Below, one piece after another: positions 16,573-25,555 of a DNA stretch of 64,000 bases. Below the pieces are notes generated by a model. It had not been told where the DNA came from. It ran no database searches and worked only from the letters and a program-made list of their open reading frames with translations. Position 1 is the first letter of the stretch. Each line of letters opens with the position of its first letter. Source of the DNA: Palsa-504 sp963847965 (lineage in GTDB: Bacteria; Actinomycetota; Actinomycetes; Streptosporangiales; Streptosporangiaceae); assembly GCA_963847965.1 (NCBI GenBank), contig CAWKCG010000043.1, positions 62,001-126,000 of the forward strand. Direction: 5' to 3'. A program made the position numbers and the translations under genes.

Positions 16573-17193
16573 GTGGCGGATGACTGGCGGGCGGGAATCA
16601 CCTTCAGGGATGAGGCGCATGTGCAGCGGGCCGCAGAACTGCTGTACGAGCACCAGGTGACGGACGACGTACGGCGGCGGCTGGGTAACCGCATCGTGGT
16701 ATCCAAGGACCGCGGCGAGCTGTTCTTGTACGCCGGCAGCGAGAACGCAGCCCGCGAGGCCGAGCACCTTGTCCGTGACCTCCTCGCCCAGCACCAGATG
16801 GACGCGGACCTCACGCTCTCCCGCTGGCATCCGGCCGAGGAACAGTGGGAGGACGCCGGCGACCCGCTGCCGGACACCGCCGAGCAGCGGCACGCCGAGC
16901 ACGAACGGCTGATCGCGGAGGAAACCAAGGACTCGCTAGCTTGCGGCTACTGCCTGTGGGAAGTCCGTGTCGACCTGCCGACCCACGGCGAGGCGGTCGA
17001 GCTGGCGGACCGCCTGCGGGCCGAGGGCTACCAGGTAACCCGCCGCTGGAAGTTCCTTGCCCTCGGCGCGCTCAACGAGGACACGGTGAACGACCTGGCC
17101 AAGGCGGTGCAGCGCGAGGCCTCGGCGAACGCGACCGTCCACACCGAGGCCGGCGTCTTCGCCAACGGCACCGCGCCGATCTTCCCCGATTAG
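16573..17193 (+). CDS. conserved actinobacterial protein of unknown function
   Basis: 206-residue soluble acidic protein starting at GTG 16573, 19 bp after the permease. Two halves look related: each has a segment about handling a paired value (AAELLYEHQVTDDVRRRLGN; ELADRLRAEGYQVTRRWKFL), suggesting a duplicated alpha/beta domain. Conserved hypothetical proteins of this kind occur across actinomycetes. No catalytic motif is evident; the single CGYC is not in a recognised context. Confidence 0.7.
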   Translation: MADDWRAGITFRDEAHVQRAAELLYEHQVTDDVRRRLGNRIVVSKDRGELFLYAGSENAAREAEHLVRDLLAQHQMDADLTLSRWHPAEEQWEDAGDPLPDTAEQRHAEHERLIAEETKDSLACGYCLWEVRVDLPTHGEAVELADRLRAEGYQVTRRWKFLALGALNEDTVNDLAKAVQREASANATVHTEAGVFANGTAPIFPD

Positions 17194-17303
17194 CCGCCCG
17201 AGCCTGCGTCACCCGCGGTCGTTGATCCCCTGTCGTTTAGAAGAAGCCCGGCCACCTGCACTTATGCGCGCTAGCTGCATAGATAGTACGGGTCATTGCA
17301 CTG

Positions 17304-17359
17304 ACAGCACTCGCTGTCCTGGGATTATCGGGCGCGCCGGTCCCCTAGGGGATACCGGG
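17304..17359. terminator. hairpins between convergent genes
   Basis: GACAGC-ACTC-GCTGTC (17304-17319) is a perfect six-bp stem. An imperfect CCGGT-CCC / GGG-ACCGG stem follows at 17338-17359. They lie between convergent genes and may end transcription from one or both sides. No U-run is present, so this is tentative. Confidence 0.35.
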
Positions 17360-17361
17360 GA

Positions 17362-20160
17362 CTACTTGGTTATGGCGTCCACGCGCGGCGCCGAGCGGGC
17401 GCGGGCCGGCGCCTTGGCGTCGGCGGCCTCGACTGGCCGTTCTAGCAGGTGCCCCTGGCCGTATTCGCAGCCCATTGATATCAGCAGATCGCGCTGGGCC
17501 TCGGTTTCGATTCCCTCGGCGATCACGGTCAGGCCAAGTGTCTTGGCGATCTTGATGATGATTTTCACGATCGCGAGCCGCTGCTCGGAGACGGTCATGC
17601 CCTCGACGAACGTGCGGTCTATCTTGAGGATGTCGATGGGCAGGTCCTGAAGGTTCCCGAGGGACGAGTAGCCGGTGCCGCAATCGTCGATCGCGAGCCT
17701 GATCCCGATGCTCTTCAACTCCGTCAGGTCGGCGCGGACGCGGCCGTCTCGGCGTAGCAGGACGCTTTCGGCGAGTTCCAGCACGAGCGCGGATGGGGCC
17801 AGGCCGGATGCAGACACCACCTTCCGTACGTCGGCGACGAATCTGGGGTCGGCGAACTGGCGGGCGGACACGTTCACGCTCAGGTACAGCGGGGGCTGGC
17901 GTGGGAGGCGCTGCTGCTGCCGGACGATGTCGGTCACCGCCTGGCGGAGGACCCACGAGCCGAGCGGGACGATGTGGCCGGTCTCTTCGGCCAGCGGGAT
18001 GAACTGGCCGGGGTTAAGCATCCCCCAGCGCGGGTGCGGCCACCGCACCAGCGCCTCGACGCCGACCAACTCATCACTGCGAAGCGCCACGATGGGCTGG
18101 TAGACGAGCGTGAACGCGGAGGTCCTGATCGCTTCGTCGATCGCCACCTCAAGCTCTCGCCGTTTGAGCATAAAAGTGCCGCCCTGTGCCCGGCGGCTGC
18201 TGTTGCGAAACGCGGCGTCGCGGAAGGCCGCCCGCGTGGCTTCCGCAGGTGTTGCCCCTCGCCCGGCTGCAGGCGGGGATGCCTCTCCAGCGTCCATGGC
18301 TGGCGCATGCTGTAGCGCGCTGCCGATCTCCTCGACCAGCGCCTCCAGCCGCTCGGCTGCGGCGGCCCGTTTCACCTGCTCCGCCGCGAGCTGGCCGGCC
18401 GCCTGCCGGATCTGCCGGATGGCGCCCTCCACCTGGTCGGCCGCCGACTTCTGCTGCTGGGCGGCGAGGAAGGACTCCTCCAGCATGGTCGCGGTGGACG
18501 CCATCAGTTCGGCTACCTCACGGGCTTGCCCGATGCCCTGCTCGGTCGCCAGGATCGTGGCGTTCGTCTCCTCCCGGACGCCGGAGATGATCTCCCTGAT
18601 CGACTCGGTCGACCGAACCGAGCGCTCCGCGAGCTTCCGCACCTCGGCGGCGACCACGGCGAAGCCCCGGCCGGCCTCGCCCGCCCGCGCCGCCTCGATG
18701 GCGGCGTTCAGTGCCAGCAGGTTGGTCTGCCCAGCGATGTCGCTGATCAGCTCCAGTATCTCGCCGATGCTTTGCGCCCGTTGGCCGAGCGACAGCGCCC
18801 GCGACGCGATGACCTCGACCTGCTCCTGCATGTCGCGCATGGTGCCGCCGGTGCGCTCGACGGCCTTGGCGACGGCGTGGACGTTGTCGGTGATAGCGGC
18901 CGCGGTGGCCGCGAGTTGCTCGATCGTGGCGGAGGTCTGCGTCACCGCTGCCGATTGCTCTCTGGTCGCGGCCGCCGCGCTCGTGGCCGCCGCCCGCAGC
19001 TCGCCGCCCACGTCGCCCAAGACGGCCGCCGCCGACCTGAGCGGCGCGAGCAGCGCGTAGCGGTCCGCCAGGTGTCCGAGGGTCTCCCTCAGCCCGTCCT
19101 CACGCCGGGCGGACATCCCGATGCTCCGCCTCATCCCGCGCACGGACACGGTCAGCCGGATGCCGACCAGCAGGAGTGCGGTGGTCGCGAGGCCGAGCGC
19201 CAGCGGGCTCGTTTCATGCAGGTTCCCGACGAACAGAACGGCCAGCGCGCAGGCTGCGCTGACCCCCGGAATGACGAACGATGTCGGCTTCTGATCCTCC
19301 TGCGGGCCGTCTGGCTGCGACCGCAGCCAGACGGAAATCGACAGCAGAAGCAACGACGCCGGCCAGGCGATCCCATTGGAAACGAAACCGATCAGGGATG
19401 CCCCGAACGACCTCCCGAACAGGTTGGCGCTGTCACCCACGGCATTAACGGCAAGTCCCGTGGCCATCAACAGCCACGGTGCCTTCCGCCTGCCTGTTAT
19501 CACTGTCGACCCGCCCATGACCAGGCTGAGCAGCAGCACGTCCCCGATCGGGTAGGCCAGGTTGGTCGCAGTCGCGGCGGCATCACCGCCCGTCAGGCGG
19601 AGGACTCGGTCGAATAGGAACGCCGCACACACCGCGGCGGTACCCGCGCTCGCGACCGCGCCGTCCAGCCAGTCCGGAGTGGTGAGCCGCTGGGCATCCC
19701 CGCGGATGTAAAGCACAACAGCGACGTAGGCAAGCGGGTAGAACCCGAGGTAGAAGGCATCCGCCACGGAAGGGGTCGGCGGGTTGGCGCCTCCCAGCGA
19801 CTCCGCCGTCAGCGCGAAGTCGCCCAGCGCCCACGAGGTGATGGCGACGCCAAGCGTCAGCGCTACTGCGCGCCCCGGCCGCCGGGCCACCCCACAGGCG
19901 AGGCACAGGGCACCGGCGGCCAGCTCAAAGCTGGCCGCCCCCCAACCGCTGACGAGCAGCGAATCCCCGCTGGGGCCCCGGACGATAAGGAACGCGAAGT
20001 ACCCCACCAGCAGCACGCCCATGAACGCATACGTGGTCAGCAGGACGGTCCTGGCGCGATCGCCCGCCCATCGTGTGTGGTAGAGCCACCCCGGCTCGCC
20101 CACGTCGAGCCCAGCGATGACAGCCCTCCGGGATGGATCCTGTTCAGCCACAAAGCACAT
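17362..20160 (-). CDS. membrane protein with MCP signalling domain fused to a c-di-GMP phosphodiesterase (EAL) domain
   Basis: 932 residues. About eight to nine membrane helices occupy residues 35-345. A methyl-accepting-chemotaxis-type coiled coil follows (about 360-650), with the highly conserved hairpin tip DIAGQTNLLALNAAIEAARA and VVAAEVRKLAERS. The C-terminal EAL domain (about 680-915) keeps VYQPIV, the EAL triad in VGVEALVRW, ELAES, IDDCGTGYSS, LKIDRTFV, AEGIETEAQ and GQGHLL, so the metal and catalytic residues for c-di-GMP hydrolysis are present. There is no GGDEF domain. The combination of MCP hairpin with EAL is unusual. ATG 20160 is the first credible start. Confidence 0.9.
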   Translation of the reverse strand: MCFVAEQDPSRRAVIAGLDVGEPGWLYHTRWAGDRARTVLLTTYAFMGVLLVGYFAFLIVRGPSGDSLLVSGWGAASFELAAGALCLACGVARRPGRAVALTLGVAITSWALGDFALTAESLGGANPPTPSVADAFYLGFYPLAYVAVVLYIRGDAQRLTTPDWLDGAVASAGTAAVCAAFLFDRVLRLTGGDAAATATNLAYPIGDVLLLSLVMGGSTVITGRRKAPWLLMATGLAVNAVGDSANLFGRSFGASLIGFVSNGIAWPASLLLLSISVWLRSQPDGPQEDQKPTSFVIPGVSAACALAVLFVGNLHETSPLALGLATTALLLVGIRLTVSVRGMRRSIGMSARREDGLRETLGHLADRYALLAPLRSAAAVLGDVGGELRAAATSAAAATREQSAAVTQTSATIEQLAATAAAITDNVHAVAKAVERTGGTMRDMQEQVEVIASRALSLGQRAQSIGEILELISDIAGQTNLLALNAAIEAARAGEAGRGFAVVAAEVRKLAERSVRSTESIREIISGVREETNATILATEQGIGQAREVAELMASTATMLEESFLAAQQQKSAADQVEGAIRQIRQAAGQLAAEQVKRAAAAERLEALVEEIGSALQHAPAMDAGEASPPAAGRGATPAEATRAAFRDAAFRNSSRRAQGGTFMLKRRELEVAIDEAIRTSAFTLVYQPIVALRSDELVGVEALVRWPHPRWGMLNPGQFIPLAEETGHIVPLGSWVLRQAVTDIVRQQQRLPRQPPLYLSVNVSARQFADPRFVADVRKVVSASGLAPSALVLELAESVLLRRDGRVRADLTELKSIGIRLAIDDCGTGYSSLGNLQDLPIDILKIDRTFVEGMTVSEQRLAIVKIIIKIAKTLGLTVIAEGIETEAQRDLLISMGCEYGQGHLLERPVEAADAKAPARARSAPRVDAITK

Positions 20161-20494
20161 TGTAATTCATCGGTGACGATGCGTGACTAGCTGGACCGCC
20201 ACCCAAGCCGCTGAGCCGCAGCTTCAGCCCGAAGACATGCCGTCTCGTCGTCCTCGAGAAGGCCGAGCCCGAGATGTCGGTAACCGAAGTTCACCGGCTT
20301 GTTCACTAGCCACTCTGCCTCAGCTGCAAACCCGGCGATTGCGGGTGTGCTGACCTGGTCGCGGCACCGGGAGCCTAACGGGCGCGCTGGCACCGGGACG
20401 CATCCTGATGCTGGGTGAGCCGAGCGGTGCTCACGCCGGGGTCGAAGGACAGGCGTACGGTCCGGCACAAGAGAAACAAGGGAGGAAACCGAAA
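20161..20494. other. intergenic stretch, no gene seen
   Basis: 334 bp between the MCP-EAL gene and the decayed regulator. Frames on both strands are short or low-complexity and I recognise nothing. A GGGAGG at about 20481-20486 serves ATG 20495. Confidence 0.5.
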
Positions 20495-21414
20495 ATGAGT
20501 AATGTCCAGCTGATGCTCTACGGGCGTTGCCAGGACGGGCCCGCCGTGCCGCTGGAGCCATTCCGCTCGCTGATCGGGCACCTGGTCGAGCACGCGCCAG
20601 GCGGACGTGCTGCGGGCACACGCCAGCCACTGCGGAGGGCACCTGGTCCGCATCGCGCCACGCCTGGCCGACCGCATCGAACTTTCCGGCGCTCCGGTCA
20701 GCGACGAAGCCACCGACCGGCACCTGCTGTTCGAGGCGGTCAGCGATGTGCTGTCACGACTGGCCGCGATCAGCCCTCTCGTGGTTCTGCTCGACGACGT
20801 TCAGTGGGCCTCGGCGGTTTCCGCCCGGCTGCGCGATCAGACCGCCGGGAACCCGCTGTATGCCACCCAGCTGGTCCGTCATTGGGCCGAGTCAGGGTAC
20901 CTGGCGCTCGCTGCGACCGAGGTCGAGTTCACCGACGGTGCGACGGGCGACGAGGTCCCGGCGAACCTGCGCAATCTCCTGTGGAGCCGCGTCAGCTCGC
21001 TCGGGGACCAGGTGGTGGAGGTGCTCTCGGCGGCCGGCTGGGGCGCGAGACCGAGGCGCTCGGCCTCGCGCTGGGCGCCGTCGAGAGCGTCGCCGTCTTC
21101 GCCGGGCAGGCGGCCGTGCTGGCCACCATCGCCGGTCATCACGCCGAGCTGCCTCCGATCGCCCCGCAGGCGATCGGGGCCGGCCCGGTCAAGCTCACCT
21201 ATCACCTCGCCCACGCCATCGCCAGCGGGCCCGAGCAGGTCGCCAGCGACCTGCTTGGCGAGGCGGCGGCCGACGTCCGGAACGTCCCCCCGGACCTCAT
21301 GTGGCTGACACCCATGCTCGGGTACGCCACCCTGGCGATCGAGCTCGAGGACCTCGACGCCGCCGCGCGCCTCCTGGCGATCATCGAGCCGTACGCCGGG
21401 CAGGTCGCCACCAA
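20495..21414 (+). pseudogene. decayed LuxR/BTAD-type AAA ATPase regulator
   Basis: ATG 20495 has a good ribosome site but the protein begins after the Walker A region (LYGRCQDGPAVPLEPFRSLI). A shift near 20600 moves to RAHASHCGGHLVRIAPRLAD, then LFEAVSDVLSRLAAISPLVV and the Walker-B-like LLDDVQWA. The next segment, RLRDQTAGNPLYATQLVRHW, normally lies well downstream, so internal sequence is deleted. After another shift near 21040 comes a TPR-like C-terminal part (LWLTPMLG-type, LEDLDAAARLLAIIEPYAGQ). Truncation, deletion and two shifts make this a clear pseudogene of a large transcriptional regulator. Confidence 0.75.
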
Positions 21415-21436
21415 CCTGGGCCCGGCCGCCGCCTAC

Positions 21437-21633
21437 CGGGCGGCCAGACCTACCACGCCGCCGGGCCGTCCGCGGACGGCTGGACCATCTTCGCCGTACA
21501 CGACTCGAAGGCCAGCTGGGAAAGCTTCCGTGACTCGACCCTGATGCCGCGCATGAAGCAGGGCATCGCGGGCGGCTTCACTGCGCCCCCCGAGGAGACG
21601 GGATTCGAGATCGCCACCCAGATCGACGCCTGA
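21437..21633 (+). pseudogene. 3' fragment of a small alpha/beta-barrel protein gene
   Basis: About 64 residues (GQTYHAAGPSADGWTIFAVH, then SWESFRDSTLMPRM) ending at TGA 21631. The pattern is that of the dimeric alpha-beta barrel hypothetical proteins common in actinomycetes. It is joined directly to the regulator remnant without a start of its own. Confidence 0.5.
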
Positions 21634-21670
21634 CCGCGATCGGCGATGCCGTGAATGCCCACGACGCTGA

Positions 21671-21697
21671 GCCCCGCCGCGCACCACGCGGCGGGGC
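21671..21697. terminator. perfect 11-bp GC hairpin between convergent units
   Basis: GCCCCGCCGCG-CACCA-CGCGGCGGGGC: an 11-bp perfect stem with a five-base loop between the plus-strand remnants and the minus-strand aminotransferase. Strong enough to act as a bidirectional terminator; no U-tract. Confidence 0.6.
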
Positions 21698-21849
21698 GTG
21701 CGCCCGACCCAGGTGCGGCGCGCCGGGGCGAACGCATAGCATCGTTGATCAGCACCACTGATGCACAGGCCATCACGCGACAACCCGCAGGCCAGGAGCC
21801 CGACGGGGCGCGCCCAAGCGTGCGAATACCCGCTCACATTGTCCCCGGG

Positions 21850-23181
21850 CTAGCGCAGTTCGGCCAGCAGCTCGCTGTAGGCGTTGACGTAGCGGCTCAC
21901 GTCGGCGCGGGTGGCGGGGACGGGGACGGTGGGGCCCGCGCCGGGGAGCGCTTCCCAGATGCCGCGGTTAGCGAGCCAGACCCGCACAAGCCGGGTGAGC
22001 TGGTGGTCGGTGAGCGCGTACGCGTCGACACCGGTGCACGGCATGGGCCCGTACCACTGCCCGGAACGGGGCCCGAACCTGATCACCGTCCACGGCAGCC
22101 CGGCCGCGCCGATGGCCCGCCCGATCCCGTCAGCGAGCTCGCCGCCCAGGGCCGATGCGTGCTGGTAAGCGGCGGGGACGAGCACTTGGGTCAGCGCGGC
22201 CCTGGCGGCTGCGGCCGACAGCGGGTTGCCGAACAAGGTGCCGCCGGTGGCGACGTTGCGGGCTGCGTCCAGGTGCTCGCCCAGCTCGGCGGTGACCCCG
22301 TAGGCGCCCATCGGCAGCCCGCCGGCGACCGCCTTGCCGATCGTGACCATGTCCGGGTCCAGGCGCCACATCGCGGTCGCCCCGCCGGGCCCGACGACAT
22401 GGGTGTGGGTCTCATCGATGGCCAGCAGGGCGCCGTGCTGGCGGGTCAGGTCGCGCAGCGCCTGGTGCCAGCCGGGTTCGGGCAGCAGCAGGTGGATGCT
22501 GTTGGTCATGGCGGGCTCGGTCAGCACCAGGGCGACGTCGCCCGGATCGAGCGCCGCGGCCAGCGTGCCAGGGTCGTTGAACTGCGCGATCCGCACCCGG
22601 CCGGTGACGCCCTTGGACAACCCACGCTGCACCGGGCCGGGCTGGCCACCCACCAGGTCCACCAGGCCCTCCTCGAAGTGCCCGTGGTAGTGGCCCTGGA
22701 ACAACACCACCACCTCGCGCCCGGTGACCGCCCGGGCCAGGCGGATGGCCTCGGTGTTGGCCTGAGTGGCCGACAAGGTGAACTGCCACTGGCCAACCGG
22801 GTAACGGCGGGCCAGTTCCTCGGCCACCTCCACCGACGCCACCGTAGGCAACAGGAACTGCGTGGACCGCGCGAGCTGCGCCTGGACCGCGGCCACGATC
22901 ACCGGGTTCGCATGCCCGCAGAACATCGCCATGTCCGAGGCGTTGAAATCGACATAGCCGAAGCCGTCGATGTCGGTGAACCCCGCGCCCTGGCCACGAT
23001 CGATGTAGACCGGCTGGTCGTTGTCGGAGGCCATCCAGGCCATCGGCACCCCGTTGGGCATATGCGCACGCGCCCGGGCGACCATGGCCAGCGACCGCGG
23101 CCGGGCCTCCCGGAACCGCGCCAGCTCCCGCGCGTACAGCTCACCGATCCGGGCCCGGTCCAGATCCCCCACCGCAGTCAT
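21850..23181 (-). CDS. class III PLP aminotransferase (glutamate-1-semialdehyde aminomutase-like)
   Basis: 443 residues. Internal aldimine Lys283 lies in TIGKAVAGGLPMGAYG; the cofactor Asp region is LLAIDETHTH; the N-terminal motif YIDRGQGAGFTDIDGFGYVD and FNASDMAMFCGHANP are as in HemL-like and omega-aminotransferase enzymes. Full length and intact, unlike its neighbours. It is probably not the biosynthetic hemL, since no haem genes are near; annotations for relatives are usually aspartate aminotransferase family. It may act on an amino-acid semialdehyde or amine. It stands alone in its strand between degraded genes, possibly a recent arrival. Confidence 0.88.
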   Translation of the reverse strand: MTAVGDLDRARIGELYARELARFREARPRSLAMVARARAHMPNGVPMAWMASDNDQPVYIDRGQGAGFTDIDGFGYVDFNASDMAMFCGHANPVIVAAVQAQLARSTQFLLPTVASVEVAEELARRYPVGQWQFTLSATQANTEAIRLARAVTGREVVVLFQGHYHGHFEEGLVDLVGGQPGPVQRGLSKGVTGRVRIAQFNDPGTLAAALDPGDVALVLTEPAMTNSIHLLLPEPGWHQALRDLTRQHGALLAIDETHTHVVGPGGATAMWRLDPDMVTIGKAVAGGLPMGAYGVTAELGEHLDAARNVATGGTLFGNPLSAAAARAALTQVLVPAAYQHASALGGELADGIGRAIGAAGLPWTVIRFGPRSGQWYGPMPCTGVDAYALTDHQLTRLVRVWLANRGIWEALPGAGPTVPVPATRADVSRYVNAYSELLAELR

Positions 23182-23439
23182 ACCGGGATGCTAGAACGCC
23201 CAGCCGGAGCGGCATATTCAACGCGCCCGCCGCCCACGTATCCGCAAGAGGCGGGCTACCCCCCAGCCCCGGCGCGGACGAGCGCCGAGCGCGGCTCATG
23301 CCAACGACATCCCGCCGAACAGACAGGCTGACCGGCGCGGCCATGGTCCACAAGCTGTACACGGATTTCATGGTGGGGCGAGGCCTGAACCTTGAGCTCG
23401 GTGACAGGGCTATGGACCTTGAGCGAGAAGGCAGGCCCT

Positions 23440-23664
23440 CCCGGGTTGAGGAACGCGTCCAGCGCCGCCGATCTCGCCGACCGCATCAGCTTGGCCGAGC
23501 CGGCGGCGTGGCGTTTCCACGCCAACCACGCCGAGGCCGTGATCGGCCTGGGCGACCTGGACCGGGCAGAAGGCCTCGTAGAACGGCTTGAGGGGTGGGG
23601 CCACACCACCGGACGCGCGTGGACGCTGGCCACCGCGGCCCGCTGCCGGGCGCTGGGTCACCGG
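23440..23664 (+). pseudogene. fragment of a LuxR-type regulator TPR region
   Basis: About 70 residues (LADRISLAEPAAWRFHANHA, EAVIGLGDLDRAEGLVERLE, TLATAARCRALG) match the helical repeat region preceding the HTH of large ATP-binding LuxR regulators. No ATPase or HTH domain is attached. It fuses out of frame with the following chloride-channel fragment. Confidence 0.55.
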
Positions 23665-24082
23665 CGCCAGCGTGCTGCGCGCCATCGGCCGCCAGATCAG
23701 CGACTCCCGCGACGAAGCCATCAGGGCCGAACTCGATGCCGTCCCAGATCACGGCGGCGGGGAAACCACGCCGCTCCAGCCGCCCGACCCGCTGCACGGT
23801 TACCAGGTCATCGAGGTCACCGTCAGCGCCGCCTCCCCCGCCGCCGGCGCCCGCCTGGGCACCATCGCCTGGCCGCCCGGCACCACGCCAGTCGCAGTAC
23901 TACACGACCACACCCGCAGCGACGCCGACCCCGCCATCACCCTGCACCCCGGCGACCAGGTCAGCCTGCTCACCCCCGCCCCCGCCACACCAGACCATCC
24001 TGCGCCCCCGGCCACGCGGCAAACCCCGGAAACCGGTGACACCCGGCCGCCCGGCCCCAGCCCGGCGGCCGAGGTCACATAG
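23654..24082 (+). pseudogene. C-terminal fragment of a chloride channel with TrkA-C domain
   Basis: TGASVLRAIGRQI resembles the last cytoplasmic part of ClcA-type channels, and the following GYQVIEVTVSAASPAAGARL, GTIAWPPGTTPVAVL and LHPGDQVSLLTPAP form an RCK_C (TrkA-C) ligand-binding domain. All transmembrane parts are missing. Ends at TAG 24080-24082. Confidence 0.55.
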
Positions 24083-24215
24083 TCCCGCGCTGCACATCGC
24101 TCAGCCTGGCGAACCGGCTCCTGACCGACATGCCACTCATGCAGGGGCCGGCGCAAGTCCCGGCCGGGCTTTGGCCGGTACCGCTAACTCCGGGCTAACG
24201 CTGGCGGTTGTGCCG

Positions 24216-24588
24216 CTATCCGGGCGCGCATTGTCTGGGGCGAACGCGGGCAGCCAGCTCGGTCGCGCTGGCGTACGGATGCGCGGCCCGGTACGCCGTC
24301 ACTGCGGCTTGTTCGCGCTCGTCAGCCGCCCGGGACTGGCGCCGCTTGACGAGGAGTTCCCCGCCGGGCCCGATGTTGTGCTGGTACAGCCGGGCGATCA
24401 CGGCCGGGTCAACCTGGCCGGTCAGCCCGAGCGCCGCTGCGCCCTTCCCGGCCCACTCCCCTGAAGGCTCCCCGGACGCGGTGTAGTAGGACATCGCACC
24501 GACGCATCCCCTGGCGTGCTGGCCCGCAGTGAGGTAGGCCACGTCGTGGCCCGGATACAGCGTCGTGATCGTGGTAACGGTCGGTCAC
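24216..24588 (-). pseudogene. N-terminal fragment of a MobF-family relaxase
   Basis: Conserved MobF start TTLYPGHDVAYLTAGQ and GAMSYYTASGEPSGEWAGKG, then LGLTGQVDPAVIARLYQ. This is the TrwC/TraI-type relaxase domain that nicks conjugative DNA. The start is one base out of frame (GTG 24588 leads to a different frame) and the protein stops after about 110 residues, lacking the HUH histidines and helicase. A relic of a conjugative element. Confidence 0.7.
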
Positions 24589-24968
24589 CCTCACGACGCT
24601 TACCGCTAGCATCTGTCGCTGATGCCTGTCTAGGATTGCTTGCGATCACGACGCGAAGGTAAGCGGGGTCTCCGCACGTTTTGCGGATTTGCTCCCTCGT
24701 CAGCTCATGAGCTATCACCGGCCTGGACAGGACTAGCTACGGGTTTTGGCATCTCAGCTGAGCGATTGACGGTCCTCCTGGCGAACGGCCGCTTGGATTG
24801 TGGCGCGGCCCGGCGCCGAGCGTGGCGCACCATCACGAGGTTGAGCAGTACTGCCTGCGGCCGTGGCGCTGTTGCTCAGCTGATCCCAGGATCTGCCTGG
24901 AGCTTCGGAGGACGACCTACGACGTTCCCTGGGATTACCGCCTGCAAGTTCGGAGTTCAGGCCAGCCG
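24589..24968. other. intergenic, no gene recognised
   Basis: 380 bp between the relaxase relic and the toxin gene. Base composition is less GC-rich than the neighbours. Frames are short; nothing matched a family I know. Confidence 0.5.
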
Positions 24969-25226
24969 TCAGCCGAGCCAGAGCAGGGTATAGACATGGA
25001 CCAAGCCCTCGGTCTCGTCCACCGTGAACTCAATGGATCCGGCGTCGTCGCCGAGTTCGGCCATGCGCCGGGCGGGATTCTCGTCCAGGATTGCCCTGCT
25101 GTGCAGCCTGTTGCACGGGTCGGCACAGATGCGTGCGAGCGTCTGCGCCAGGGCGTCAAAGGCGTCGCTGGGCAGCCCGGCCATCTGGCGGAGCACTTGC
25201 TCCTCCAGCCAGGGCCGGTAGTTCAC
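24969..25226 (-). CDS. RelE/ParE-like toxin of a type II toxin-antitoxin pair
   Basis: 85 residues with the compact alpha-alpha-beta pattern of RelE-like proteins: helices WLEEQVLRQMAGLPSDAFDA and LAQTLARICADP, then strands RMAELGDDAGSIEFTVDE and VHVYTLLWLG. GTG 25226 overlaps the stop of the DUF6247 gene (GTGA), the coupling expected for antitoxin-toxin operons with the antitoxin first. RelE-type toxins cleave mRNA at the ribosome; no catalytic residue can be assigned confidently here. Confidence 0.65.
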   Translation of the reverse strand: MNYRPWLEEQVLRQMAGLPSDAFDALAQTLARICADPCNRLHSRAILDENPARRMAELGDDAGSIEFTVDETEGLVHVYTLLWLG

Positions 25227-25528
25227 CGGCTAGCGCGATGCTGCCGGATCGCGTCCTCGAGCAGCATGCCGCCGCCTGTTCCGGTCCGTGCGGCTTCCCA
25301 GGCCTCGTAGTAGCCGGGCTGCGCCACGGCGATCGCCCGGAGGGCCCAGAGCCGGAGGAACCGCTGCAGGTCCTTCCAGCCGGCTGGGTCACGTGCCGTA
25401 TCGACCGCGCGCTGGTACTGGATAAGGAACGTGGCTCGCTCGCCTTCGGGCAGCACGCGGAGGATGCGCTCGGGATCGAGTGAGTCCTCGCCTTCCGGGT
25501 CGACGGGCAGCGCAGTCATAAGCCTCAT
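25223..25528 (-). CDS. DUF6247-family antitoxin partner
   Basis: 101 residues with the DUF6247 pattern: DPERILRVLPEGERATFLIQ, YQRAVDTARDPAGWKDLQRF and RAIAVAQPGYYEAWEAAR. In actinomycetes this family sits next to RelE-like toxins. Start is ATG 25528 or 25519 (MTALPVD). It probably neutralises the overlapping toxin and stabilises the resident element. Confidence 0.7.
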   Translation of the reverse strand: MRLMTALPVDPEGEDSLDPERILRVLPEGERATFLIQYQRAVDTARDPAGWKDLQRFLRLWALRAIAVAQPGYYEAWEAARTGTGGGMLLEDAIRQHRASR

Positions 25529-25555
25529 GCTAGACGCCCATCCTGCGAGCCGAAG

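Noticed and set aside
15177..16928. 583-codon minus-strand frame across the ABC transporter
   Set aside because: No recognisable domain; overlaps two well-supported genes on the other strand.
21850..23181. Biosynthetic hemL
   Set aside because: Class III fold and HemL-like motifs fit, but no haem genes are adjacent and the isolated context suggests a different substrate.
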